64,000 nt of DNA from Dactylorhiza incarnata. Its lineage: Eukaryota; Streptophyta; Magnoliopsida; Asparagales; Orchidaceae. The DNA is taken from contig JAWHQI010000263.1 of assembly GCA_033032865.1 (NCBI GenBank), positions 3,249,501 through 3,313,500 of the forward strand, read 5' to 3'. A program made the position numbers and the translations under genes. This document shows, piece after piece, positions 20,652 to 32,510 of the stretch (position 1 is the stretch's first letter; every line of letters begins with the position of its first letter). A model generated the notes under the pieces. That model was not told where the DNA came from and did not search any database. It saw nothing but the letters and a program-made list of their open reading frames with translations.

Positions 20652-22862
20652 GTATCATCAATTGCATGAAGTAGAATCCTTTCAAAATGAAATATACAAA
20701 GTTCTACTTCATGATATGCTTTCATGTCTTTTAATTTTTCTTGTTTTCTTATTTCTTTTGAACAATCATGTCATGGTCATCCTATACAGTATTAAAAATA
20801 TGATTTTATCTCTTAAAAGCTTAATATGTTTATAAAATCAAATTGATCAAAATTCAAAATCACATGTTATTTTGACGACCTATCTTTTTTTAATATTCAT
20901 TGCTTCTAAATATCTTATATTATCCATTTGAATCAAACTCTAAATTTGCTATAAGATATTTCAAATTAAATCCGGTTATTAGGCTATTAAGATTCTTAGC
21001 CTTCACCAACAAGTGGTTTAGTGAAATAACTTGATCTAAAAGAAAATTCAAGATCTAAATAAAAGCTCAACGTACTTTCAATATGGTTGTCATTGTTCAC
21101 AACAAAAAATTATAGTGTGTTCACTCCTTGATGTCAAACACGATCTAAACCATCACTATTGTTCACCTATCAAAAATCACATATATATATTCAAAATTCT
21201 TAATTAAAGGAAAATCACTAAAATGTATTGAAAGAATTTATCTTGAACATTGAATTCACAAACACCACTATGATCTATTGATGTCCTTTGCTAAAATTCT
21301 CTAACATCATAAGTCATATCAAAAGTCTTCTAAAAATAATTATTTCTATCACATTTATGTGAATTATAATTGATATATTAACTGATATTATAATGGTTGG
21401 TGTATATTGTGATTTATTTCTAGTTTAGACCTTTGAATCACCTTGATATCAAATCAAATAGAATCGTCACTCCATTCTAGGTCTATAAGTTGAAACACTA
21501 TCAAACCTTGGTATAACATTAATCTCAAACTTATCATTCTAACATTGCCACCTAAAGAATATTCGTGTCTATGTTAGGCTTTATGTGTTTACCAAGAAAT
21601 ACAGGCTGGGTATTCTCATCTAGGGCTTATCCATGGTATGATTGTGCATGAATATTATTGTTAATCTCTAAAATCATACAGATTTGATTTGTTCATTCAT
21701 GTCCTCTCATGCTTACATTTCCTATCATTTTCAAACTACATTGGTAAATATAAGCCTTAAAAATATTAAAATGGAGATATAATGAAATATATCACTTGCA
21801 AAGTTTATTTGGAATAGTCATATACAAAATCGCTAATGTTTTATGCAATTTGGACTATCTAGACATCTCCTAAAATTCTGAAATTTCTGCATGAAACTAC
21901 TATTGGGACACTTAATCAAGATCAACAATTAAAAATTTCAAAATCATAAAAAATCGTGTACTGTTTCCCGCGCTAGTGCTAACGCCGGCGCTAGCGCACC
22001 TATGTGTTTTTCTGTATTTTTAAAATTTTAAAAAATCCCTAAAAATATATTAATATATGTGTATTATTCATTTCTGCACTTTTGCTTTTATTACATCTTT
22101 GTAAAATCAAATACAAAAATACAAAAGCCAAATTACAAAAAAATATATGTTTTGCCTTTGTGTTTTTTGTCATTTGTTTAAATTCTATTTCTAAAAGCAA
22201 AAATCAAATACAAAAATATAAAACAAAAAAATTATCAAAAATTGTTAATTTTGAACTTAACTGTTTACTTATATCTTGCGAAAGGGTGATTTGGGCTATC
22301 ATCTCATCACATCACCTAGTACCGGGCGAACCTCTCACAAGGTAGTCCCCGGGAAGTCCAAGATCAATCTTATGAGTTCAAACCTTAAATTATCAAAAAT
22401 ACTGTATGGACATCATTGAGAAAACCAAGCATGATTTAATCTATTATTTAGAACTTCTATAATGTTGCAATTTATCTTTTCAACTACTTTGAACATTTCT
22501 TTCATCATGCTTTGATATATATATTAATATGTGCATCAATTATATTGAAAGTTGTGTAGCACTATGCGTAGCATGCCTCTAAGTATGAGTAAATGTTTTA
22601 TGTTTGATAATGATCGCTATTCACTCACTTATTTTGGCATTGTCTACTTATATGTTTAATCTATGAATGCTTATGCATGTTTTGTAATAGTACAATGAAT
22701 TAAAATTGCACAAGTATCTTGCATACACAACCTTTATTTGCACTTTAAAAGTTAAGAAAAGTGGTTATCTTTCTAATAAATTATATTGGTTTGCAAAACA
22801 AGTGTATTCGGAGAACTTTATACAAAACAAAATCATAAAATAAAGTGAAAAAGATAACTCCA

Positions 22863-22923
22863 CCAAGCACTACTTGAACCTCCTGATAAGTCTTAATAAG
22901 CGTTGTGAGGTTGAGCACCTTGG
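22863..22923. other. Conserved hairpin, copy 1
   Basis: Outer stem CCAAG (22863-22867) with CTTGG (22919-22923). Inner stem AACCTC (22877-22882) with GAGGTT (22907-22912), extended by weaker pairs. The loop contains CTGATAAGTCTTAAT. Confidence 0.7.
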
Positions 22924-23043
22924 AAAGAATAGTAAAGTATCTTGTGCAAACCATAACTTTCTTTCAAAATAAAAACCACTTATTCTTAAGTACACCGGAT
23001 CACAATAAAAAATCAATATTGAAGAATAAAATTATGTGATTCC

Positions 23044-23104
23044 CCAAGCACTACTTTGCACCCTGATAAGTCTTAATGAGCATTGCGTGTGCAAAGCACC
23101 TTGG
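23044..23104. other. Conserved hairpin, copy 2
   Basis: Outer stem CCAAG (23044-23048) with CTTGG (23100-23104). Inner stem CTTTGCAC (23054-23061) with GTGCAAAG (23089-23096), a perfect 8-bp match. The loop again carries CTGATAAGTCTTAAT. The inner stem differs in sequence from copy 1 but keeps pairing. Confidence 0.75.
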
Positions 23105-24360
23105 TAGTTGTACACTTTTGTTTGTGCATTAAAGTGTGTGGAAGTAAAATTATTTGTGTTTTTATTGTGCTCTTTACTTTACATATCTCTTGTATTTTTG
23201 ATTAAAATATTTGTTTACTCTATTCAAAATATACTTATGTGCACATCATTATCTTCCATAACACTTCTTCTCATGAGTATTGGATCCTAATGCTAATTCT
23301 ATACTACTCTTTATTTATGAAATGCACTAGATAACCTAGCATGCTTTCTACAATGTTTGGTATGTTTTGAAATTGTGAATTAAAGTAATATTGTAGTAAT
23401 CTCTTTTTGATAACATTATTTCATGCTTGGTTACATTATTGTTAAACTTAAAGATTTTAATTGAAAAATGATTTACAAAAACATCTTCCTTTTAAAATTT
23501 AACTCATATATCTTGTTATGGATAATCATTGATTACAATAAGATGTTTCTTGTATTTCTATAAGTTTTCTGCATCATAACCATATAATTGTTTTACCTTG
23601 CGCTTTCATGCTTATTTAAAGTCTTCTATTTTGTGTGCATCATCACTTGAATCTTCAAATTCCTTTCTTGCAACAAGTGGTAGACTTGCTTGGTAAACTT
23701 TATATTGGTTGCTTTTAACATGATTTTTTTTTGCTATAAAACTCTGATTTACTTCTATGAAAATATTGTAATGCTAACACTCTGATTTATTAATGGATTT
23801 CAAAATAGCTATGTGAGTGGTTTCATAAATTCAAATAAAAATAAAAATCCATAGGCTATGTCATTAGATTTAAAACGCTTATATGTTTCCAATAATTATT
23901 ATCCATGACTTCATTTCTCACCATAGCGGGGGCGTAGGGTTGTAGACATTAGATAACCTTTATCTTTAGTCATGTCTTGTCCTTAACCGGGGAGAGTTCC
24001 AGTGGGGCCTTGCGAGGCACTGGGGGGAAAAAGTGCTAGGTTAAGTTGTGTCTAGTGTTTGCATATGAGACTAACACCCCAACCTATGTCATGTTTGCAG
24101 CTCCTCATGATCATCCGTCACTTAGTACGGGGATAGGGTGTAGACATATTGTCTGGGTAGTTTAGTTACTTGGAAATCATTACATTTTGTTTATGCTACA
24201 AACTCCGATTTATAAAAATGTTGTAATACTCAAACTCTGATCTATTTAAATGACAAGTATTCTAAAACTCCTTATCATTTACTTCTCTACAGGCTCGATC
24301 ATGCTTTTATCTAATTATCAATTTTTAAGTGGTGTCTCCTTACCCGCTTTTGCTAATAAC

Positions 24361-24612
24361 AAAAGGGGGAGAACTAACATGATAAATATAATCTGCTATC
24401 AAAATATAATGATTAATTAAGATGATAGCTTACATATTAGGGGAGCATTCACTTAGGGGGAGCATATATTTAGGGGGAGCAATTCTATTTGCTAAAATCG
24501 ATATTTATCCTAAGTCATCACTCTCTCACACACACAAGTATGTTTCTTCATGCTTATATATTAATGCTCTGATTTATCATTAATGGATTTGCTATTATCA
24601 AAAGGGGGAGTT
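24361..24612 (+). other. Copia-1 polypurine tracts
   Basis: AAAAGGGGGAG at 24361, TAGGGGAGCA at 24438, TAGGGGGAGCA at about 24454 and 24471, and AAAAGGGGGAGTT ending at the 3' LTR (24612). The last is the expected plus-strand primer. Multiple copies are a Sirevirus trait. Confidence 0.8.
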
Positions 24613-25834
24613 TGTTGGAACATGGTCTTCCGCATCTCCTAGGTTTGAGAATAACAAATCCTATGTGTATTTGATCTTGTGTGTTTAAGTGTGCAGGATA
24701 ACAAAGTTCACATGACTCAAGGATTACATAAGAAGGTTGCCCCCAAAGTTGAGCCATCAAATCCAAATCTCCAACTAGCGCTGGCGGTAGTACTAGCGCA
24801 GGCGCTAGCTGCGTTCGACGAACTGTTAGCGGCGCTCGACGAAATGCTCATAACGGAGTTCGACGAAAATTCGCTCGACGAACTCTTTGCTTTGTTCGAC
24901 GAAATTTCGATCGACGAAATGTATTGCTTAAGCACAATTGTCGGGAGAACTTATGGAAGGAGATAGCGCCAGGCGGTATCCGATAGCGCAGGCGGTAGCG
25001 AGGAGCACAGTAGGCAAGGGAGAATTGTTTCCTCGGATTGAAGATTCTGCCGCGCAGAATATATCCTAATATGGGATAGCGCCGCCGGTAGCACTAGCGC
25101 AGACGCTAGCGCTAAGTCTATAAAAAGGACATCTTGGCTCCGTCTTCAAAAGCCTCTTGAGATCCAGAATTCCAGAGCTTTGTGCCACAGCATAGAGAGG
25201 AAGTTTCAGAGAGATACTCCCACAAATCCATAAAGACTAAAGGAGATCCGTGGAGAAGATTTTAACATGCGTCATCATCGTGACGAAAGACCACATCGAC
25301 TACGATCATACTCTGCGTCTTCGTCTACTTCTCCAAGAGATCCACATAGAGGGAGTTTTACATTATTGTCTTTTCATTTCACATCTTTTCTGTAATCGTT
25401 TAGTGAAATTCGCCTCGTGTTGGCGACTAGGTCTAGGTAGGACTTAGGGCTGAAATTTGCCTCGTGTTGGCGACTAGGTCTCGGGTGTAGGTCTAGGGGG
25501 TGCTCGAGGCCATATCCGGAGAAGGGTTGGCTAGAGCGGCTTGAAGTCGTATCCGGGGAAGGATCGGCTAAAGCCAACTGGTTCGTGGGGATACGAGTCG
25601 GTATAGAAAACAAAAGGAGTCTTTCTATTAGCTTTGATTTCTAGCTTCGATAAGAGATCAAGTTTTGTAATCATGCTTCTCAAGTTAATAAAATCATGTC
25701 TTTACTTTTACTTCACTTGATTTGTCTTGATCTTCTCTAGTTTACTAATCAAAGCTTTTTCAAAGTTCAAAATATATTATAAGTTTTTAAAACCCTTATT
25801 CACCCCCCCTCTAAGGGCGCCTACCGATCCAACA
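24613..25834 (+). repeat. Copia-1 3' LTR
   Basis: 1222 bp, same ends as the 5' LTR. TATAAAAA is at 25119-25126 and TTCGACGAA words at about 24810-24925. Confidence 0.95.
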
Positions 25835-25839
25835 AACCT

Positions 25840-26400
25840 CCCACTACCCGGCTAGAATCGCTCACCATTCGCCCACATAGTAGGTCTGACACCACCTGGG
25901 TCTCATCCTCTAAACCGCGTCGCCAGGGCCTGCCCCCCTCGCGCTGGCAAATGGTTAAGAGAACCTCCCACTACCCGGCTAGAATCGCTCGCCATTCGCC
26001 CACGTAGTAGGTTCCGACACCACCTGGGTCTCGTCCTCTAAACCGCGTCGCCAGGGCCTGCCCCCTCGCGCTCGCAAACGGTTTGAAGCATCTGCCCTTC
26101 ACCGCTTCTATCAACGACATCCCCTAGGTCGGTTAAGAGAACCTCTCACTACCCGGCTAGAATCGCTCGTCATTCGCCCACGTAGTAGGTTCCGACACCA
26201 CCTGGTCATGTCCTCTAAACCGCGTCGCCAGGGGCTGCCCCCACGCGCTCGCAAACAGTTCGAAGCATCTGCCCTTCACCGATACTATCAACGACATCCC
26301 CAGGTCGGTAATGCGACCCCCCCCCCCCACTACTCGACTCGAATCGCTCATCATTCGCCCATGTGGTAGGTTCCAACACCATCCGGGTCTCGTCCTCTAA
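25840..26400. repeat. About 180-bp tandem array of Tat-1, right part
   Basis: Continues the array split by Copia-1, with unit starts at about 26110 and 26288 and a truncated unit near 25950. The last unit runs into a C-rich tract at about 26315-26330 and fades by 26400. Confidence 0.85.
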
Positions 26401-26788
26401 ACGCCAACCCCGTGAGAGAAAAACATGGTTTTCCGAGCAAAACATTGGTTCAAACACCGCAAAAACTCCGCTACTATAAGAACTGAAAGCAAGAACAGTT
26501 GTACAAATGACGCAACCCGCCAACAGCCTTCAGTTCAGCAGCCCGCTCCGGCGAAGAAAGGCGCTCCACCTCCGTCTTCAAAGACACCAACTTGGCCCCC
26601 AGACGAGTCACTGTAGCTCGCAAATCCTCCAACAAATGAGCCAAACCCCTCACAAGGGCCTTCTCCGTACGAACTTCAACACGGGACTACTCCATTTCCA
26701 CCGCAACGCCCAGATCACACCAAAAGATTACAAAATCCTCGCACTTCCATAAGCAACAATATAGAACTCCGAGGATTTGGTGGGAAAT
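26401..26788 (+). other. Tat-1 3' untranslated tail
   Basis: No coding motif. A purine-rich stretch (GGATTTGGTGGGAAAT) directly before 26789 is the probable polypurine primer. Confidence 0.6.
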
Positions 26789-28208
26789 TGATGGGTTGTC
26801 ATCTATTATGTAGAGAAACTCGGGCTGCGATTAGCCAAAAACCCAACTCCTCCACTAAGATGAGGGGGGTCATGGGGAAGAAAGTGGGTCAAACCCACTA
26901 TCTCCTCGCACAACTGCAACCGCGCAACCGCAACCACGCACAGTCGCGCGCAATGCCACGCCCAAACACGCACGCGCGACCGAACGCATGCAATCGCGCA
27001 CACTACCGCGTCAAGGTCGCACAGCTCCACATGCACAATATCGCGCGCGGTACCGCGCAACCGCGCGCGTGCGCGCGGCCTGCGCGCTAGCACGCGCGCG
27101 GCCCGCACGCTACCGCGCGCGCGCTGGCCCGCGCGCCCTGCGCAATAGCGCGTGCCCTGCGCGCTAGCGCGCGCGCCCTGCGCGCTAACGCGGGTGCGCC
27201 CTGCGCGCTAGCGTGCGCTAGCGCACTAGCGCGCGCGCCCTGCGCGCTAACGCGGGTGCGCCCTGCGCGCTAGCGTGCGCTAGCGCACTAGCGCGCGCGG
27301 CCTGCCGGTCGACCTCCCTCGGCACGCCCGCCGCCCCCTTTGCGTCGTCCTCGCACAACTCCGGTCGTGCTTTTACGGCGCTCTCGCTCAACGCGCACTT
27401 AGCACCGCTAAGTCCGTAGCGCGCCTTTGATCCGCGCACACTTGAACGTTGCAAATTAAGTTCATAGTGCGCGCAGTTGCTAACTCCACTTTCCCTCTTA
27501 AGACTGCAGGATTTGCACATTGCAATCAGGAAAATGCCAAGGAAGCTGCTCGAACTGCCCGAAATGCCCGAACTGACCGGGGGGCAAAATCGTCATATTC
27601 AGAAAGTGGCGATCCGTGTGCACTCGATCAGCGGTCGAGATCGGCCCGTCAGGTGGTTACGGTGGTTACAACGGCGAAATTACTGGGTCAGCCCCGACCA
27701 AGTCTATAAAAAGGACCCTGAATTCTCATTTGAGGGGATCTGACTTTTGGGCATCCGAGAGAGCTCCTTGAGGATTTCCTTCGAAGATCTCCTTCGCGCT
27801 TCGAAGATCTCCTTCGCGCTTCGAAGATCTCCTTCGCGGTTTGAAGATCTCTTTCGTCACTTGAAGATCTTCTTCGGACTTTGAAGACTTCCTGCAACAC
27901 CAAAACACTTAGTTTTTCTGAGAGGTGGCCTGTCACCCTCGGAGAATTTTCTTCAACTGCAATTGTAACGAGAAGCGGCCTGTCGCTCTCTGAACTTGTA
28001 ACTTCGTTTGTAACACTCCAACACTTAGTGAAATTTGGCTGGCACCGATCCGGCCACGTGGTTTTTTACCCTTTCTGGGTTTTCCACGCTAAAAACGGTC
28101 TATTGCCACCTGTTTGTTCTCTCTGTGACTGTTTGTGCATTCGGCCCACTCTCGGGCTAAGACGGTTTTATTCGCCCGATTTAGAAGAGCGTCGAGTGAC
28201 CCGCAACA
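26789..28208 (+). repeat. Tat-1 3' LTR
   Basis: Begins TGATGGGTTGTCATC and ends CCGCAACA, 1420 bp. TATAAAAA is at 27705-27712. The GC-rich segment 27060-27300 contains a roughly 63-bp unit repeated about twice, built from CTGCGCGCTA words; this differs from the 15-bp array of the 5' LTR. Confidence 0.9.
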
Positions 28209-28213
28209 GACTG

Positions 28214-29590
28214 TACAATTGCAGGAATAATTTTCTTTGTTTTCTTTTTAAATTTTTTGTTCTGGTCTGCGAATAATAAAATTGTCTGTGAATAACAAAA
28301 CTAAATCCCTTTTGTGCAGTAAATAGTAAAAATCTATAAATAGATAAACCCGTTATGCGAATAACAATGACCTTAAAAAAGTAGGCAGAGTCCCCTACTT
28401 GACTGCTATTGGTATGTGTGAAATGCAAAGGCTAATAAAAGCTATCAAAATAGTCTCAACCATTTGATTTTAGCCTCTTTGAACTAATGAAATACGAAGG
28501 CAAATATAAAAATAACAAACATATAAATATAGCGATGGTGTACGGAGTCTCACGTGAGCAATATACATTGACAATAATGCTCGATCGTTGCTCAAGTAGC
28601 CAATGAATATTGTCGTGGCCGCACACTACTATTAGTATGTACGTGACGATTGGGCATCATTGTTATTGTACCAACCACTATTTTAAGGAAGCTCTCATGT
28701 TTTGTTAGATCATGGACATTAAGGTTGAAATTTTGAGATTATTTTGATGGACCTATTTAAAGACCACGGCTAATGACCAAGAATAGTCACATATATTTCT
28801 TTATAATATAGTATGTACACACACATACACACCCAAATGTGCGTGCGCGCTTGCACACGCACCCACAAACACTAGATGAAAGTGCACAGGTCCATGTCTA
28901 AAGCAAAATAAATTCCAAACTATCAAAATCAAAAGTAATTGTGCAAACTTATTTTTACTTTAAAGCAACATATTACTCATTTTTAATTGATGATGATAGA
29001 TAATAAAAAGTAATTGGCATCTTTCTTTCTTTGAAATTGCAATGAATATATTTAAATTTCGTTGAATAGAGATCTTGCTGGGAGGCAGTGCGGTCAACAA
29101 TCACCGATTCACAGTCAACGATCTGTGATCGTCTTTCTTAGTATTAAAAAAACTTTTCTTTAATTCCAAGTCAGCGGTCTACGATCGTTGAACGTGTTCG
29201 ATGAACACCAATCAATGTTCGATGAGTGAGGTCATCGAATGTTGGCCAATGATTTGTGATCACTGAGCAAGTCAGCGGTCAGCAAACATTAGTCTGATTG
29301 CTGCACCGGTCAATGATCGTTGAGCAGTGAGCTTCTTCTACAAATATGTTCTTCAGTTGAACTCCACTTATTGGGACCTTCTTAAAGCAAATGAATATCC
29401 CTATCTAATATTTTGAAGAGTAACTAAGAAATCAACAAGGAGTTTTGTCTCATTAAATCCTTAGGGATTTTCCCAATATGGCCAAGATGGATTCCATCTG
29501 AATTGTCTTGTTTTGCGCTACATGCTTGGAATGGGGATTATAGCAGCTAGTCGTTAAAAACGACTTCATACATGGTGATCTCGAAGAAGA
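28214..29590. other. Flanking sequence with no identified gene
   Basis: This continues the DNA into which Tat-1 inserted. GGTCTGCGAATA-type words occur near 28260 and again at about 31270-31330. From about 29090 to 29330, GATCGTTGA / TCGATGA words recur and may be LTR or leader sequence of the dead Copia element that follows. A CA-rich tract is at about 28815-28870. Confidence 0.35.
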
Positions 29591-29599
29591 AGTATACAT

Positions 29600-30390
29600 G
29601 AAGTTTCTACCAGGTTCTAAAAAGGGGACTGCAAGAGAAAGTTTTTTATCTCAAAAATCTCTCCACGGTCAGAAACAATCCCCCGGAGCTTAATTTGGAA
29701 GACTTCACAATGTCATGATTGTACTGAGAAGCAAACATGGTCACTCAGATCACACCTTTGTAAAAAGGAAAGAAGAGAAAATGTCTATCATCATCGTATA
29801 TGTGGATAACATTATTATCACATGATATGATTAGAAGAAATCACATGGTATAAAGCACGCCTGCGACATGAGTTCGAAGTCAAGGATCCAGAAAAGCTGA
29901 AATATTTCTTAGCAATTGAAGTTGTGAGGTCTGGTCGTTAAATTTTTATCTCTCAAAGGAAATGTCTTCGATCACCTAGAACTAAGATATTTGATTGTGC
30001 ACCAGCAAATACTCATATAGAAGCAAACTGTAAAATTGATGACGGTAAAAATGGCAAGAAACTTAACTCTTCAAGTTACCAGAGATTAGTGGGAAGACTC
30101 ATTTATCTCATATACGCTCATCTTGATATCACGTATATTGAAGGGATACTGAGCATGTACATGCACTCTCTCAAACCGAGACATCAAGAAATTGCTCAAC
30201 GGGTATGAAGGAATCTGAAGAAGTCTCCTAAACGAAAAAATTTATTCTCTCAAGCAAATATGTGAATGTCGAAGTATACAGATGCCGATTAGGTCGGAAG
30301 CCAAGATGACACAAAATCCACTATCAGATATTGTTCATTTGTTGGTGGGAACCTCATGGAAAAAGTAAGGAATAAAATGTGTGGCAAGAT
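29600..30390 (+). pseudogene. Decayed Copia reverse transcriptase / RNase H
   Basis: Reading across several frameshifts and stops, the plus strand shows Copia pol blocks in order. A segment like LHGQKQSPGAWF at about 29660 is followed by a degenerate catalytic block, IIIVYVDNIIIT (about 29790-29820; the usual YVDD has N in place of the second D). Then come KDPEKLKYFLAIEV (about 29880-29920), YQRLVGRLIYL (about 30080-30110) and the start of an RNase H-like segment with YTDAD-type residues at about 30270. At least four stops are present. It is an old, inactive fragment; no LTRs were identified. Confidence 0.65.
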
Positions 30391-30616
30391 CAAGTGCGAA
30401 AGCAAAGTACAAGTAATGTCACACGGGATATATGAGAAACAATGACTTCAATTTATAATGCACGTCTCTATTATGACAATAGGGGGGGTGGGGGGGAATT
30501 GCATATAAAAAGCCCGTTGTAAGGGCTCACAAGAAGACTCATAGCTGTTTTTATTTCACTCCATTTATTTCCCCTCTCGTGGTGTTTCAATGTCACTTCT
30601 CTTTTGTGTTTGTGTG

Positions 30617-30675
30617 TGTCTCTCTCTCTCCTCTCTCTCTCTCTCTATTTATATATATATATATATTTATATATA
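30617..30675. repeat. (TC)n and (TA)n microsatellites
   Basis: A TC run (about 30617-30645) passes into a TA-rich run (about 30646-30675). Confidence 0.85.
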
Positions 30676-30870
30676 CACGAGTGATAGGCACGGGGCTCCG
30701 CCCCTACTGCCAAGCGCGACAGTACCTGGCTGGCGACGGTGGGCTTCGCCCGCCCCCGGCCAAGCGTGATAGTACCCAGCCCACGACGGTGGGATTCGCC
30801 CGCCCCCGGCGGGCTACGCCCATGACGCTCCGGGCTGCGCCCGCATCAAGCCGGTTGCGCCCATAACATA
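30676..30870. repeat. GC-rich dispersed repeat, copy A
   Basis: Starts ACACGAGTGATAGGCACGGGGC and contains two GCGACAGTACC/GTGATAGTACC words, then several CGGGCTxCGCCC inverted words. Related to copies at 31549-31680 and 61237-61350. Confidence 0.6.
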
Positions 30871-30895
30871 TACATATGAGTACTCAAAATGACCG

Positions 30896-31180
30896 CGCAA
30901 ATATATCCTCCTGCAAGAAGAAATCAGTGGAAAAAATCTGGATTATTGCAGGCGGACGGATGCTTTTAAAGGAGACGACGGCGAAAGCTTTACTCACCGG
31001 CGAAATCAGACGAACAGATGAGATCCTTCTTCGTCAACAATGTTAACTGCAAATATATCCTCCTGCAAGAAAAAATCAGTGTAAAAAAATCTGGATTATT
31101 GCAGGCGCGCGGAAGCTTTTAAAGGAGACGTCGGCGGAAGCTTTACTCACCGGCGAAATCAGACGCTTCTTCGTCGACGA
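30896..31180. repeat. Direct repeat of about 140 bp, two copies
   Basis: Both copies run from AAATATATCCTCCTGCAAGAA through AATCTGGATTATTGCAGGC to ACTCACCGGCGAAATCAGACG. They start at about 30898 and 31050, and differ by scattered changes. Confidence 0.85.
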
Positions 31181-31548
31181 CAAGGTGGCCTCCTTCGCCG
31201 GCGACCAGGTGGCCTCCTTCGCCGACACAGGCAGGGAAAAATAATAAACACCAAAAAAGGGCTATTATTGGTCTGCGAATAGCCATTTCAGACACCAAAA
31301 AATGGGCTATCTTTGGTCTGCGAATAGCCATTTTCGATCTGCGGTTAACAATCCCATATTTTTATTATAGGGATATAGTGTAAGTGCACAAATAGCTCTT
31401 ATATTTTATGAAGTTCTATTTTTTTTCATAAAATATGTTTAAGTCATTGGAGTAAAAGAATGAGGCTATATTTGACAATTTTGAATGTTGCACCAAAGAC
31501 AACTTCTTGTATATAGTAGTTAAAGATATATATATACACACACAAATA
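31181..31548. other. Spacer with short GGTCTGCGAATAGCCATTT repeats
   Basis: The word GGTCTGCGAATAGCCATTT occurs twice (about 31270 and 31315) within near-repeats starting GACACCAAAAAA. No gene. Confidence 0.5.
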
Positions 31549-31680
31549 TGAGTGACAGTGCACGAGGGGCCCCCGTGCCCCGCGCGACAGTATCCGGCCC
31601 GCGGAGGCGGGCTTCACCCGCACGTGGCGTGTTACTGTCACGCGGCCTTCGACCGCATCCAGTATTTCATAACGTGAGTC
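31549..31680. repeat. GC-rich dispersed repeat, copy B
   Basis: Begins GAGTGACAGTGCACGAGG and contains CCGTGCC, GCGACAGTATCCGG and GTTACTGTCACGCGG. The first 18 bases equal those of copy C at 61239. Confidence 0.65.
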
Positions 31681-31985
31681 TCGTTTTTTATAATTTTGAG
31701 CCCGGTTTGTACCTTATTTGAAAATGTGATGAACATTAAAGTTGTAGATCTCATTGAGAAGAATAACTTTCACGTTGATCACTCTTTGATTTGAAGTCGT
31801 TTAGGGCCCCGATTTAGTCCTAAAAAAGTCACACCGAATCGGGAGCATAAACGGCTTTAAATCAAAAAGTGATCAACATGAAAGTTATTCGTCTCGATGA
31901 GATCTACAACTTTTATGTTGATCACTTTTTCAAATAAGATAGAAATCGAGCTCGAAATCATAAAAAACGCGATTCGTAAATCATA
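31678..31985. repeat. Long inverted repeat, arms about 125 bp
   Basis: The left arm (31678-31803) and right arm (31848-31985) are reverse complements with scattered mismatches around a loop of about 45 bp. The best-conserved words are AAAGTTGTAGATCTCAT and its complement, and GTTGATCACT with AGTGATCAAC. The transcript of either strand would fold into a long hairpin. Confidence 0.85.
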
Positions 31986-32510
31986 GAAATAGTCTCACAC
32001 CGCCTATTTTGTTTGTAGTTTTAAATATATAAAGCAGCCCCGATGATTATTTGTTAAAATGTTGTTGTTATCAGGCTTGTAGCGTACTTGTTTTGGGCTC
32101 GATTTTGGGCTGATTTCAGGCTGGTAGTGGGGGAGTGTCAGCTAACCCGAGTTTGAAATATTTTATGCCTTATAAAGGGGCAAAAATGTAATTTTACATA
32201 GGTCTAGGACACTCTAATAGTAGGTTTAGGAGACCTAGTAAAATGTGGAGAGAGAGTGTGGTTTGATTGAGCTCGATCGGACGGCAGCAGAATTATAAAC
32301 TCGTGATCAGACGGTTATTCTAATTTTGAAGTCATGAATTTATATTTCCTTTATAGTAGTTAAGATATATATATATATAATATGATTTTGGTGCCTCCGA
32401 AGTGATAAAGTTACTGCACATATTTTTATTAAACTTGGTTACTATTTTGGATATTGATTTTGTGGTTGTTGTGCTTGTTCTTTGGTATGGAGTCCTAGAC
32501 GGTTTTTTGC
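31986..32510. other. Spacer, no gene
   Basis: AT-rich, with no recognisable frame or repeat beyond a short TA run near 32365-32380. Confidence 0.4.

Larger units (their letters stand above)
20652..24360 (+). other. Copia-1 non-coding internal region
   Basis: About 3.7 kb of AT-rich sequence where pol would be expected. None of the open frames shows pol motifs. It contains a short GCGC-rich echo of the LTR (about 21970-22005), the paired hairpins at 22863-22923 and 23044-23104, and two similar G-rich segments (about 23930-24060 and 24110-24160). It seems to be replacement or filler sequence, not decayed pol. Confidence 0.6.
17913..25834 (+). mobile_element. 'Copia-1': Sirevirus-like Copia element, gag only
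   Basis: LTRs at 17913-19137 and 24613-25834 are flanked by a perfect AACCT duplication (17908-17912 and 25835-25839). A methionine-initiator-type primer site follows the 5' LTR. Several AGGGGGAG purine tracts precede the 3' LTR, a feature known from Sireviruses. The only coding relic is gag (19187-20651). No protease, integrase, reverse transcriptase or RNase H is found in the following 3.9 kb, so movement must have relied on another element. I counted roughly 45 differences between LTRs by eye (about 96% identity). Confidence 0.88.
12885..28208 (+). mobile_element. 'Tat-1': Ty3/Gypsy LTR retrotransposon lacking pol, with two nested insertions
   Basis: Two long terminal repeats (12885-14288, 26789-28208) flank a gag-protease frame, a tandem-repeat array and a purine-rich tract. 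The flanks are GACTC at 12880-12884 and GACTG at 28209-28213, a 5-bp duplication with one difference. The primer-binding site follows the 5' LTR directly. The protease is not followed by reverse transcriptase, RNase H or integrase: after 17306 the sequence goes to a roughly 180-bp tandem array. The element is therefore of the gag-only, non-autonomous kind. Tat-like assignment rests on gag/protease character and the 3' tandem array. A hAT (16208-17055) and Copia-1 (17913-25834) are inserted in it. Confidence 0.8.

Noticed and set aside
20652..24360. Possibility of a decayed pol in Copia-1
   Set aside because: None of the integrase, reverse transcriptase or RNase H motifs was found in any frame over 3.7 kb, although gag remains readable.
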